A stretch of DNA of 64,000 nucleotides from Sorex araneus (Eukaryota; Chordata; Mammalia; Eulipotyphla; Soricidae): contig NC_073302.1 in the NCBI RefSeq assembly GCF_027595985.1, positions 10,232,966 through 10,296,965 on the forward strand, read 5' to 3'. The notes under the pieces were generated by a model, which ran no database searches, was not told where the DNA came from, and saw only the letters and a program-made list of their open reading frames with translations. Below are positions 44,628-56,880 of the stretch, in pieces (the stretch's first letter is position 1; the number at the start of each line of letters is the position of its first letter). Made by a program: the position numbers and the translations under genes.

Positions 44628-44719
44628 GAAAGAAGCTGATCAGAATTTTAATTGGGTAAAAGAATAGAATTTTCTGAGCTACCAAGTATTTCTGAGATTG
44701 GAACAAGCTGGAATTCTAG
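44628..44719 (+). other. Candidate 5' non-coding exon (unit 3)
   Basis: Acceptor tatctag (AG 44,626-44,627) and donor ctag/gtgagc (GT 44,720-44,721), 92 nt apart. Confidence 0.45.
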
Positions 44720-47391
44720 GTGAGCAAAATGTGTTTATGTGCTTAGAGGTCTGTACATGCATTTAATGTTCAGCGCTATGTGTGAATCCCTTCTTGGGTG
44801 ACATGGATCCATGAATATTTCTTCAAAAGTTGTGTCTGTATATGTGTGATCTCTAATTTACACTATATATTTTAAAAAGTGAGAAGAGAGATAGAGGGAG
44901 ACAGAAAGAGACGTGGTTATGACAATAATGATTGTCCCTCCAACAATCATTATTATCAGACAGAGACGTGGTTATGACAATAATGATTGTCCCTCCAACC
45001 AGAGAACATGCACCAAGTAAATTATCATTAAGCAGACTCAGAGCAGGTCTGACTGTGGTTTGGGGTCTCATCTTCAACTATCAAAAACCTCACTCTATTT
45101 TAATCAGTTCTAGATTCTGATCTTTGTACACAATTGACAGAGTTAATTAAACACATTGCATCATCTGCGCCGACAGTGCTGTTTGCTCACTTTGAAATAA
45201 AAGTTTCTTTAATATACCCATGACCAGCATAAGAGAAGAAGCTTGAAATGAAGCTTCAGGAAGGTTGGAATCCCTTGAGTAATCTCAGGGATGCTGCAAT
45301 ATGTGGTATTTTATTTTGTTTATGGGTTATCTTCATGTGTCACGGTAAGGTTGATTTTTCTGTGAGTAATTGATGATGTCTTATTGGCAGATAGTATTTT
45401 AGTTGTGGTATCTGTGAACTCAAGGCAGACTGTGGACTCACCCACAGATACCTTAAGAGTCTGTCCGTAGTAGCTATTATATTGCATTGAGCATGTGGTT
45501 ATATATGCTTTTTCACTTCTAATAGGGTATCACACACTAATTCCTAAGAAACCAATAGCTCAGTAGGTCTGTTAGGGTCTAATTATTAGCCTGTACTTCT
45601 GTTTGAATTTCCTAAGGTTCAGTTACTAACCAGTAAACAAAGAGGAGCTAATTCTTTATGGCAACGCTATTTTGAGAATTAAATTGGACTATGTACAACA
45701 TTAATAAACACGATACTTGTCATGTAATCAATGCTCAGTAAACAAGGGGCATTTTATTGTGTTTCTCCAAACCAATTCTTTTTGTTGTGTAGGTTCTTAT
45801 TTCTCCACTAAAAAGTGCATTAAGGTAGTAGTCTAGAGAGTACAAGCCAACATGAACTCTCTATAATATTTTGCTAATTCAGTGTAAGACCCTGCTCCTG
45901 AGTAATGGGCCGACCATCTTCTAAATTATGTGTGAATTAATTTTCATGGTATAATTTGCTAGTTTTCTTCTAAGTGCTTACTTTTTTCTCAGCCACCACA
46001 CAGTGATACTGTTATCACTATTCATAAATTAATAAAAAGATAGTGTCCTCCTTAGAGAACATCATTGGAGAGAACCAGTGCCCCTAGCAGTTCATAGTTC
46101 TTTTAACTTGGATATTTGTTGTTTAGTTTGATATTTAAAACTAGGATACTTGCTGTCCTTCTCCCGGACTGAATACAAAAGCCAGTCAAGATTCCCTCCA
46201 CAAACTTTCCAAGTGAAGTGAGCATCGGCGGGGAGGGCGGGGTGGGGTGGTTAAGATATAGAAGAGTAAAACATGACAATAATAGTTGGTAATGACCATT
46301 TTGGACAGGGACTGAGTGTTAAAAGTGGATAAAGGGATACACCTGAGGGATAATCTTTCAATTATCATTATGGCAAGACATAAGACTCAAAAGAAAATGG
46401 GTTAGGTAGGGAGGAAAACTCGGAAAATCCATGGTCCTACACACTTCCTTCCACACTGTTGAAGGGACAGGGGTTGGAACATTGTATAATAGAAACCCAA
46501 TCTTGAACAACTTTACAACTGTGTATTCCATTGTGCTTCGATTAAAAAAAAAATAGCTCCACGATAGTATGTTTCAAAATCCCACCCTCAGACTTAATTT
46601 CCAAAGAAATATTAAATCTAAAGTCAACATAAGAAATCTACATGACCCCAGTTTAAAATTAGTTTTTCACACCTGTGATATGAAGGACAATATAATATGC
46701 CATGTGAACCATAAAATCTCAAGATGTATTTCTTTTCAATAAGGTGTTTGAAAACACATTGTGAATTGCAATGATCTAAGCTGTTACTTTTGGAAGATCT
46801 AGAGTGGTATCACATGCAATTGTGGTTATCCTAAATAATGAGGAGTGTGAAGGCCACACATGATGAGTAGGTCGCAGATTATTACTGAATACAAATTGTA
46901 ATTTTACCTGTTTTATTTATGAGTGATACAACTATACACCTTTAGATATTGGATCTTTAGTTCTTCATGATTAGAAAAAATAATATAATGATGAATTCAT
47001 ATTTTGGTGAAGATTTTTAAGGTATATGTAATACCCACAAAATAGTGCTTACTATTGAGTAAGTTGATGGCCGCCAATGTTTTATATGACTTTGAAAGTT
47101 AATGGACCACTGCTATCAGGAAATGTAATATCTTTAATAAATAAGGATCCAGAAATTTTTACTGTGTTCTATACCAGTGTAGATAGTTTTCATGGTTTAA
47201 GAGGAAACGTTTTACATTTGTCCTACTGCCAAAATTTCTATGAAATTATGGTAAACGACTAGATTGACATGACATAATACAAAGGTGAGCACTCCTTCTT
47301 CAGAGACCTTTGATTCCTTATGAACTATTATAAACTTAGTGCTTTCTGTAGCATCCTTAAAAATTATGTTGTCCAAAACATTTTATATATT
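44720..47391. other. Intron-like duplicon sequence (unit 3)
   Basis: Collinear with 5310-7901. Differences include a local direct duplication at 44,910-45,000, a small one near 46,100-46,160 (aactaggatatt-type words repeated), and an old LINE-1-like tail at about 46,415-46,555. Confidence 0.65.
44910..45000. repeat. Local direct duplication (unit 3)
   Basis: gacgtggttatgacaataat plus gattgtccctccaac appears twice, about 54 bp apart, with caatcattattatcagacag between; other units have it once. Confidence 0.85.
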
Positions 47392-47567
47392 ACAGCTGAA
47401 TAATATTACACTGGGTAGCCTTTTGCCTTGCTCAAGACTGGTCGGGGTTTAATACCTGTCTTTCTATATAGTCTTCTGAGCACCTCCAGGAGAAATTCCT
47501 GGCACAAAGCCAGTGCACTCAGTAACTCCTGAATTCAAAACCCCTGAGCATTGCCAGAATAAAATAT
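47392..47567 (+). mobile_element. Degraded tRNA-headed SINE (unit 3)
   Basis: Counterpart of 7902-8075. Confidence 0.65.
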
Positions 47568-47651
47568 TTTATGTATTAAAATCAATAACAATACATAAAT
47601 TAAAATTTGTAAATAAAAATAATCTTTAAAAAGAGGAAAAAATTATACCAA

Positions 47652-48222
47652 AACTATTTTTAAATGAATCACCATTAGGTACAGTTACAGACTTACAGAC
47701 ATTCATGATTACATTTCATCCCTACAATGATCAATTATCCATCCCTCCACCAGTGCCCATTCTCCACCAGTGTTCCCAGTATCCCTCAAGACATCCCTCT
47801 CATCTTCCCCTTACCCACCTGCCTCTGTGACAGGTACATTCCCTTTTACTCTCTCTCTCTCTCTCTCCTTTTGGGTGTTACAGTTAACAATACAGGTACT
47901 AAGTGGCCATCATGTCTGATCTACAAATAGCATGCATCTGCAATCCCAAGTGAGCCTTCAAAGCATCATTCAATTAGTGGTCCCTTCTCTATCTCAACTG
48001 TCTTTTCCCCCAGCAAGTGAGGTCGGCTTCCAAGCTGTGGAGCTATCCTCCTGGCCCTTATCTCTATCATCCTTGGGTGTTAGTCTCCCATTCTGTAACT
48101 TTACATTTCACAAATGTGTACAGTCATTATATGTCTGTCCCTCTATCTCTGACTCCTTTCACTTAGCATGATACTCCCCATGTTGATCCACTTATGTTAG
48201 AAAAGATGAAATCATAAAAACA
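47652..48222 (-). mobile_element. LINE-1 3' end, inverted (unit 3)
   Basis: Counterpart of 8172-8735, with a slightly expanded CT run near 47,850. Confidence 0.8.
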
Positions 48223-48487
48223 TCCTTTGTATTAGCAAAAAAACAGTGAGCAAAACGTTTGCCTTGCATGCAGGCGACCTGGGTTTGATACTGTCATCCC
48301 TCTCTGAGAGCCCAGCAACCTTCTGAGAGCATTCAGCTGCATGTCATAGCCTGACAATCTCTCCATGGGATTTTCGATATGCCAAAAACAGTAACAACAA
48401 GTCTCACAGTGGGGATGTTACTGGTGCCCACTCCAGCAATCAATGAACAAAGGGAGGACAGGTCTACAGTGCTACAGTGTTACCTTC
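48223..48487 (+). mobile_element. RTE-bodied SINE upstream of the OR exon (unit 3)
   Basis: Counterpart of 8736-8993, with gccttgcatgcaggcgacc, gccaaaaacagtaacaac and a gggatgttactggtgccc tail. Confidence 0.8.
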
Positions 48488-48700
48488 TTCTTTCAAAATG
48501 AAATATTACTACTGATATTAGAGTGTAATGTACCATTGTATCCTAAATGGCACAAACTACTGTTTGTGTAACCACATGTGACTAGTTAAAACTAAATAAA
48601 CTTAATATTCTCACAAAGAGTTGGCTTTACTATGATCTTACACTATTCATTCTCCACAGGATTCCCTGTTTCTTTCATCCCCAGCAAAAACAAAAGCAGC

Positions 48701-49648
48701 ATGATGAGAGGGAATGAGACCAGAGTTTCTGAATTTCTCCTCCAGGGGCTCCCTATTCCACCAGAACGTCAGGATTTCTGCTTCATCCTTTTCCTGCTCA
48801 TGTATCTGACCACAGTGTTGGGGAACCTGCTCATCATCCTGCTCATCCGGATCGACATTCGCCTCCACACCCCCATGTACTTCTTCCTCAGTGTCTTGGC
48901 CTTCAATGATGTGACTTTCTCATCTGTCACTGTCCCCAAAATGTTGATGGACATGAGGACGAATCACAAATCTGTTTCCTATGCAGGGTGCATTTCTCAG
49001 GTTTTTTTTTTAATATTCTTTGCTTGTACTGAAAACTTCCTTCTAACAGTGATGGCGTATGACAGGTATGTGGCCATCTGTCAGCCGCTCCACTACACCA
49101 CCATCATGAGGCAGGAGCGATGCATTGTTCTAGCAGCAACATCCTGGATCCTCAGTTGCTTCCACTCTTTGTTGCACACCCTCCTTTTGGCCAGAGTTTC
49201 TTTCTGTGATGACATTACCATCCCACACTTCTTCTGTGAACTCACTCCAGTCCTGGAGATCAGCTGTTCAGACATTACACTCAATGACCTTGTCATTTTC
49301 ATTGAGGGAGGAATTTCTTTTTATCTGACATTCATCAGTATCTTGGGCACTTATATCCGAATATGGGCCACTGTCCTGAAGAATCCCTCTGCTAAGAAAT
49401 TCTTCAAAGTCCTTTCTACCTGTGGTTCCCATCTCCTTGTTGTGTCTTTATTCTATGGAACCATTCTTAAAGTTTATTTTTTATCCTCTTCCTCTTCCTC
49501 AAAAAATAAAGGTATAATTGCTTCTGTGATGTACATGATAGTCACCCCCATGCTGAACCCTTTTATCTACAGCTTGAGAAACAGAGATATAAAACAAGCC
49601 CTTAGTTTGCTTGCTAACAGAATCAAGTTCTGTAGTCAAAAAACATAA
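48701..49648 (+). CDS. Olfactory receptor, class II, family 1 (OR1J-like), copy 3
   Basis: Intact 315-residue receptor with all family landmarks: N5-E-T, LHTPMYFFLS, MAYDRYVAIC, KVLSTCGSH, PMLNPFIYSLRN. The acceptor AG at 48,683-48,684 precedes the double ATG by 16 nt, so the in-frame ATG at 48,632 is taken as intronic. Private changes include S for P at 93 (SVSYAG), P at 183, T at 193, T for P at 210, S for C at 213, and G for D at 271, several of them in TM5 and the loops. The ten-T run is kept. It is closest to copy 2 overall (about 94% identity). Confidence 0.95.
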   Translation: MMRGNETRVSEFLLQGLPIPPERQDFCFILFLLMYLTTVLGNLLIILLIRIDIRLHTPMYFFLSVLAFNDVTFSSVTVPKMLMDMRTNHKSVSYAGCISQVFFLIFFACTENFLLTVMAYDRYVAICQPLHYTTIMRQERCIVLAATSWILSCFHSLLHTLLLARVSFCDDITIPHFFCELTPVLEISCSDITLNDLVIFIEGGISFYLTFISILGTYIRIWATVLKNPSAKKFFKVLSTCGSHLLVVSLFYGTILKVYFLSSSSSSKNKGIIASVMYMIVTPMLNPFIYSLRNRDIKQALSLLANRIKFCSQKT

Positions 49649-50544
49649 TGTGAATGTATTACCTGCTGTGCATACAAATAATCAAGGAGACTATCATCCT
49701 AGATAATCTATTCTTTGTGTTCAGCTGAAATTGTGTTCACATACATCTCTGAGTTGTTGACATACTTATGCTTCCCTCCGCTATCTTATACCAGTTTTAT
49801 TCCCCAGACTGACTTTCAATTACTGACATTTACTGAGCAATGATTAGAAACTATGATGCCTTATTTCAGCATGTTTAGAACATTGGATTTGGAATAGAGT
49901 AAAGATACCAAAACTAGGAATAAAAAAGAAAATTCCCCCAGGTCTACTACCGCTCCAAGAAATGCCACTCTTTTTTTCTTTACATTGTAATTATTCAGGA
50001 AATTATGTACATAAAGTTTGTCAAAAAAACTAATTGCTTATATAAATCAGATTTTCCATTTAAATATTCTGAACTTCCCATTCAAAATTTTCCATTTAAA
50101 TATTCTGAACTTCCCATTCAAAATTTCCCATTTAAATATTCTGAACTTCCCATTAAAATAAAGACTCTTGGATTTACTTACAAGTAAAGAATCCTTCCAG
50201 TTCAAATAATTCTGTTATTTCTAATAAATTCATTATTTCTAAATGTTAAAAATGGTTTAAATCTTGATCCATTTGATAGTTACAATGGGTAACTACAATG
50301 GTCATAACATGGTTATGTCTGAGCATTTGTGTGTTAAATAAGTTCAACATGATATACACCTTCAATGTTTTCACTTTGATTGTATATTCATGTGATTTAT
50401 GATTACCTAGAAGTGTGAAAATTCAGGTGGGAGTTATTAAATACCATTTTTTGAGACTGAAAGTTTATGTAACATATATTTGTGTAAAATTACTTAATTT
50501 TTGTATATTTGTGTAAAATTTCACACTATGCCTTATATAAAACT
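49649..50544. other. OR 3' flank (unit 3)
   Basis: Collinear with 10,168-11,017, lengthened by the minisatellite. Confidence 0.6.
50053..50155. repeat. 36-bp minisatellite, three copies (unit 3)
   Basis: Three near-identical repeats of ttccatttaaatattctgaa followed by cttcccattcaaaatt. Confidence 0.93.
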
Positions 50545-50800
50545 ATCACTATCATTTCATTGTTCATGGGTTTAGTCAAGCTGGCTCCTGTAATATTTCT
50601 ATTCATCCCTGTCTTGTGGTAGTGTAGCTCGATCGCATATTGGGTGCTCTTTCAGGGTCAGGGTATTGAGGACCATCATTGTTACTGTTTCTGGCATATC
50701 GAGTACACCACAAGTAGTTTGCCAGGCTCGGACATGTAGTGGGAAATTCTCGGTAGCTTGCCAGGCTCTCTCAGAGGGTTGAAGTTTTTGGGGGTGACTT
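50545..50800 (-). mobile_element. RTE-bodied SINE, inverted (unit 3)
   Basis: Counterpart of 11,018-11,272. Confidence 0.75.
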
Positions 50801-51460
50801 ATAATCGCCTTTACAGGTGTTCTCAGTCAAATTATAGTATTTCCCTCTATAAATTGTTGCCTACTGTCTGAATCCCATCAAACATGGTGCGGTAATTATG
50901 GAAAATGAGTAGAGAGTGTCTTATAATGTGGCTTTCCTGACCTCATGGTGTAGGTATATGTTCACTCATATGTGAAGATTGGCCCGAGTATGTTGAAAGC
51001 GGCCTGATGTGTGGTGGTAGTTGGGTTGTGCAGGTCCTCTGCTGGGACTGGGTCCCTTGGGGTGGGAATGGCTCTTACCCATGCCTCACTGGGGTGGCCT
51101 TAATGAAAACACCCTGACACGGAATCTGGTTGCATTGTTATGGGAGCCTCATTTTATGCTCCATTCTGGGAGAAGCAGCCGTGAGTTCTGGACTGTGGAC
51201 GATGAGATTATCTGGTACCAGCAGGAGATGGCTTATGCATGTGATCCCTGGGTCGCTGGAGACTAGGAGAAGCAGGGAGAGGATCTCTGCTCCCGGGTCC
51301 CATTGAGCCCAGAGTTTAGGTCACAAAGTTCTGCATTACCTGGGTTCTGTGGAACTTCATTCATGCATGAAGCTCATCCCGAGCGTGTAGGTAGAAAGTG
51401 TGAAAGAAGCTATCAGAAACAATAGACTTATATACTAAAGTAGCTGCTTATTAAACCAAA
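50801..51460. other. Unidentified duplicon block (unit 3)
   Basis: Counterpart of 11,273-11,924. No gene supported. Confidence 0.5.
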
Positions 51461-53886
51461 GTCTATGGCTTTCCTATATGCAAATAATGAGAGAGAAGAA
51501 AGCAGTATGAAAAAAGAAATACTCTTTACAATCATGCCTCAGAAAAGCAAGTACCTTGGAATCAGCTTAACTAAGGAGGTAAAGAATCTAAACAAAGAAA
51601 ACTACAAATGATACTTCAAGAAATAAAAGAAGACACAAGGAAATGGAAAGATATGCCCTGCTCATGGATTGGGAGAATAAACATTGAGAAAATGGCAATA
51701 CTCCCCAAAGCATCATACAGATTCAATGTGATCCCTATTAGCATACCTATGAAATTCTTCAAGGATATGGATCAAACACTCCTGAAATTCACATGGAACA
51801 GAAAACCCCCACTAAGAGCTAATGTAATTATTGTGAAAAGAAGATGGGAGGCATCACCTTCCCCAATCTCAAACTCTACTACAAAGCAGTAATAATTAAA
51901 ACAGCATCGTTTTGGAACAAAGGCAGAGCAGCAGACCAATGGAACAGGGTTGATTCTCCTTAGACAAAGCATCATATATATACTATCATTTAATCGTTGA
52001 TGAGGGAGCGAGAAATGTGAAGTGGAGGAAGGAAAGCCTCTTTAATAAATGTTGCGGACAAAACTGGACAGCTACATGTGAAAAGTGGCTCAGACCTCTA
52101 CCTAACACCATGCACAAAAGTCAGATCAAAATGGATTAATACCTGAACATCAGGCAGAATCCATCAGGTACATTGAAGACAAGGTCAGAAAACCCCTCCA
52201 TGACATTGATGCTAAAGGTATCTTCAAATATGACACACCACTGAACAAGCAAGTTGAAAAAGAGATGAACAAATGGACTGGCTTAAACTGAGAATCTTTT
52301 GGACCTCAAAAGAAACAGTGACCAGAATAGAAAAACAGTCTACAGAATGGGAAAGTATATTAACCCTAAACGCATCAGAGATGGTTGATATCAAAGGTTT
52401 ACAGGCACTACTTTAATTCTACAAGAAGAAATCCTCCAGCCCCATCAGAAAATGGAGTAAGGAAATGAACAGAAACTTTCTCAAAGAAGAAATCTGAATA
52501 GCCAAAAGGCACACGAAAACATGCTCTTCATCACCAATCATCAGGGAGATGAAGATCAAAACAACAATGAGTTATCATCTCACACCACAGAGACTGGCAC
52601 ACACCCAAAAGAACAAAAGTAACCAGTGTTGGCTTGGATGTGTGGAAAAAGGGACTCTCTTTCACTGCTGTCAGGAATGCCAACTGGTCAGCCCTTTCGG
52701 AAAACAGTATGGACATTTCTCAAAAAATTAGAAATCCAGTCCCATTTGATTCAAAAATACAACTTCTGGGAATATATCCTAGAGATGCAATAAAGTACAG
52801 TAGACAGGATATTTGCACTTGTATGTTGATTGCAGCACTGTTTACGATAGACAGAATCTGAAAAAAAGCCGAGTGCCCAAGAACAGATGACTGGTTAAAG
52901 AAACTTTTGCACATCTACACAATGGAATACTATGCTGCTGTTAGAAAATATGAAGTCATGAAATTTGCATATAAGTGGATTAACATTAACAGTATCATGC
53001 TAAGTGAAATGAGTCAGAAATGGAGGGACTTCACTTTTTTATTATTGTAAGATTCTTACATGATTTTTTTTTATTCTTTTATTAGTGAATCACCATGCGG
53101 GTACAGATACAGATTCACACATGTTAGAACTTGTTTTTCCCTCATACAATGTTCACAAACACATCCTTCCACCAGTGCCCGTTCTCCATCAACAATAAAC
53201 CCAGTATCCCTCCCCCACATCCCATCTCTCCTCCACCCCACCCTGCCTCTGTGGCAGGATACTCCCTCTTTATCTCTCTCTCAGAAATGGAGGGACTTTA
53301 AAAAATAAAAAAAATGAAAAAAAGGAATTTGGAGAGCAAAAAAATAATATTGTTAATAAATACAAATATATGTTCAGTTGTTATGAAAAAAGAATTGGAG
53401 GGACAGACATAGAAGGATTAAACTTATTTGTGGAATATAAAATAAAAGAAAGGGAGACTAACACCCAAGGATAGTAGAGATAAGGACCAGGAGGATTGCT
53501 CCACAGTTTGGAAGCCATCCTCACATGTCGTGGGAAAAGACAGTTAAGATAGAGAGGGAACCACCAAGTAAAGGATGCTTGGAGGTTCCGCTCAGGATGG
53601 GAGATATGTGCTGAAAGTAGAATATAGACTGAACATGATGGTCACTTAATACGTGTATAGTTAACTACAACACCCAAAAAAGAGAGAGAGTAAAGGGGAA
53701 TGCACCTGCCACAGATATGGGGGAGTGGTGGATGGGGTGGGGGTAGTGGGAGGGATACTGAGAACATTGGTGGTGGAGAATAGGCACGGGAGGAGAGATG
53801 TTTACTCGATCATTGTATGACTGAAAAGTAAGCACAAAAGTTTGTACGTCTGTAACTGTACCTCACGGTTATTAATTAATTAATTA
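51461..53886 (+). mobile_element. 5'-truncated LINE-1, interrupted (unit 3)
   Basis: Same insertion as 11,925-14,078. ORF2 relics include 51,608-51,892 ([15 protein letters not shown]) and 52,549-52,861 (CWLGCVEKGTLFHCC). A 249-bp LINE-1 tail interrupts its 3' UTR at 53,032-53,280. Confidence 0.85.
53032..53280 (-). mobile_element. Short LINE-1 3'-UTR insertion (unit 3 only)
   Basis: 249 bp reversed, flanked by a perfect 18-bp duplication tcagaaatggagggactt (53,014-53,031 and 53,281-53,298). It covers the same part of the 3' UTR as 21,795-22,033 and begins at nearly the same GAGAGA-rich position. Confidence 0.92.
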
Positions 53887-54797
53887 GACAATCTCTGGCA
53901 CTTTACTGAGGGGGCCAAACCCAGATGCCTAACCCTACTCAAGTCAGATAAATACTCACATGCCAACACACACTACCTCCACTACTCAGCCACCACCACA
54001 CTCCAGGACGCCCTCCTGACCGTGCAGCCACTTCATAATAACCATTATTCCCGCACCATATTTGGTGGGGTTCAAATATGGTGTGAACCATGATGACACC
54101 TCTAAGGGCTATTGGAGGCCGCCCTAAAAGCCGCCATCCCTCTCGGAAATCCCGGCAAGCTACTGAGAATATTCTGCCCACATGGCAGAGCCTAACAAGC
54201 TACCCAAGGAGTATTCGATCTGGCAACAATAGTAACAACAATAGGCCTCATTCATCTGACACTGAAAGAGCCCCAATATGGCAGCATTAAGAAAGATGAG
54301 CAAGGAGAGGCTGAAAAAAATCTCATGAAGAACTAGACTGCCAAAAGAAAATAAGACTAAAATGGTTGTCTGTACCTACAACACACATAAGCTGGCATCA
54401 GAAGCATCCATGGAGGACTTGATGGTGCAAGCACAGAAGATCAAGTACAACAACATTGGTCTGACCAAAATGAGAAGACATCAATCACATCACACCATTT
54501 TCGACACTGGAGAAGAATTGTTGCTCGGAACATGGGACAACAGAGGCAATGGTGGTGTCGGTGTCCTTCTCAACATGAACTTGGCCATGAGCATTGATTC
54601 ACTCGAATGCCTAACAACCCGAATCAGACTATTACGTTTATATGTAAAAGCATATTACAATTATGCTTGAATAGATGTGGCTCACTGCGTACAGTTTCTA
54701 TCTTTGTCGTCTAAACACCAACATCCAACTAAGATGAAGAAGAAATTGAGAGGTTCTACATGGAACTGGAGAAGTTCTAAAAAGAAGACCACACCTT
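53887..54797 (+). mobile_element. RTE LINE, 5' part only (end of unit 3)
   Basis: 5' UTR (with SINE-like part about 54,115-54,240) and the start of the endonuclease (54,362-54,650: NIGLTKMRRHQSHHTIF, GGVGVLLN). It stops in aagaccacaccttctt where a LINE-1 begins. The remaining roughly 2.4 kb seen in other copies is absent, not displaced: sequence after the LINE-1 is the post-RTE block of unit 4. Confidence 0.85.
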
Positions 54798-55240
54798 CTT
54801 CCACCCTGTTCCATTGGTCTTTGGCTCTGCCTTTGTTCCAGTACCATGCTGTTTTAATTGTTACCGCTATGTAGTAGAGCTTAAGGTTGGGGAGGGTGAT
54901 GCCTCCCATCATCTTTTTCAAAGAATTGTTTTAGCTATCCGTGGGCGTTTGTTGTTTCATATGAATTTCAGGATTGCTTGATCGGTTTCTTTGAAGAATG
55001 ACATGGGTATCTTTATAGGGATCGTGTTAAATCTGTATAATGCTTTGGGAGTATTGCCATTTTGACAATATTTATATTCCCTATCCATGAGCAAGGGATA
55101 TTTTTCCATTTCCTCATTTCCTCCTCTTTTATTTCATGGAGTAAAGTTTTAGAGTTTTCTTTGTAGAGGTCCTTCTTTAGTTAAGCTGATTCCAAGGTAT
55201 TTGATTTTCTGGGGCACGATTGTGAACGGGATTGCTTTTT

Positions 55241-55642
55241 TCATGTCCATTTCCTCTGTCTCATTGTTTGCATATAGGAGAGCCATGGATTTTTGGTGTT
55301 GATTTTATAGCCTGCGACTTTACTGTACAGGTCAATTGTTTCCAAGAGTTTCTTACTAGAGCTTTTAGTCTTCTCTGGGTATAGTATCATATCATCTGCA
55401 AATAGTGAGAGTTTGATTTCTTCCTTTCCGATCTGAATCCCCTTAATATCTTTTTCTTGCCTGATGGCCATTGCTAATAATTCCAGTACTATATTAAAGA
55501 GAAGTGGTGAGAGTGGGCATCCTTGTCTTGTCCCTGATCTTAGAGGAAAGTCCCTAAGTTTTTCTCCATTGATGATAATGCTTGCCATAGGTTCGTGGTA
55601 AATGGCTTCGTCTATCTTGAGGAAAGTTCCTCCAAAACGCAT
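55241..55642 (-). pseudogene. LINE-1 ORF2 reverse transcriptase relic
   Basis: 133 codons on the minus strand with [19 protein letters not shown] and [12 protein letters not shown] motifs B and C with the catalytic aspartates present. Part of the inverted segment; flanking stops and frameshifts inactivate it. Confidence 0.85.
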
Positions 55643-55920
55643 TTGGGTGAGATTTTTATCATCAATGGGTGTTAGATCTTGTCAAATGCTTTCTCTGCAT
55701 CTATTGATATGATCATATGGTTTTTATCTTTACTTTTATGATATGATGGATTATGTTGATTGATTTCCAAATGTTAAACCATCCTTGCATCCCCGGGATA
55801 AATACCACTTGGTCATGGTGTACGATCTTTTTGATGAGTTGTTAGATTCTATTTGCTAGTATTTTGTTGAGGATCTTCACATCGGTGTTCATCAAGGATA
55901 TTTGGTCTATAGTTTTCTTT

Positions 55921-56880
55921 TTTTTAATAGTTTATTTTTAATTAGTGAGTCAACGTGAGGGTACAGTTACAGATGTATACATTTTTGTGCTCATGTTTCT
56001 CCCTTACAAAGTTTGATAACCCATCCCTTCACCAGTGCCCATTCTCCACCACCAGTAAACCCAACATCCCTCCCCCCCTCCCCAGTCCCATCTCCCCCCA
56101 CCCCACACTGCCACTATGGCAGGGTATTCCCTTTTGTTCTCTCTCTCTGATTAGGTGTTGTGGTTTGCAATAAAGGTGTTGAGTGGCCATTGTGTTCAGT
56201 CTCTAGTCTATATTTGGCCCGCATCATCTTTCCCCCACATGACCAACAACCACATTTTACCTGCTGTTCCTTCTCTGAGTTGCCCAGAATGACAAAACAG
56301 CCTCCAAGCCATGGTGACAACATCCTGGTACTTATTTCTACTATTCTTGAGTGTTTGTCTTATAGTCTATTATTCTATATTCCACAGATGAGTGCAATCT
56401 TTCTATGTCTGTCTCTCTCTTTCTTACTCATTTCACTTAGCATGATACTTTCCATGTTGATCCACTTATATGCAAACGTCATGACCTCATTTTTTCTAAC
56501 AGCTGCATAGTATTCCACTGTATAGATGTACCAGAGTTTCTTCAACCAGTCATCTCTTCTAGGACACTCGGGTTTTTTCCAGATTCTGCCTATTGTAAAC
56601 AGTGCTGCGGTGAACATATAAGTGCATATGTCACTTCGACTATACTTTTTGGCTTTTCTGGGATATATTCCCAGCAGTGGTATTGCTGGGTCAAATGGGA
56701 GCTCAACCTCAAGTTTTTTGAGAATCGTCCATACTGTTTTCCAAAAGGGCTGAACTAGCTGGCTGAACCACCAGCAGTGTAGAAGGGTCCCTTTCTCCCC
56801 ACATCCTCTCCAACAGCGGTTGCAGATCAAAACAACCTTGAGATACCACCTCACACCACAGAGGCTAGCACACATCCAAA
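55921..56880 (-). mobile_element. Nested LINE-1 3' end with a 60-bp inverted 5' tip
   Basis: A 960-bp insertion in the larger LINE-1, flanked by a perfect 17-bp duplication ggtctatagttttcttt (55,904-55,920 and 56,881-56,897). The T-rich end at 55,921 is the element's tail. It reads minus through 3' UTR and ORF2 end to about 56,820. The last 60 bp (about 56,821-56,880) lie in the opposite orientation (gatcaaaacaac... cacaccacagagg). Confidence 0.92.

Noticed and set aside
50053..50155. Regular 36-bp repeats as a CRISPR-like array
   Set aside because: Contiguous minisatellite without unique spacers, in a mammalian genome.
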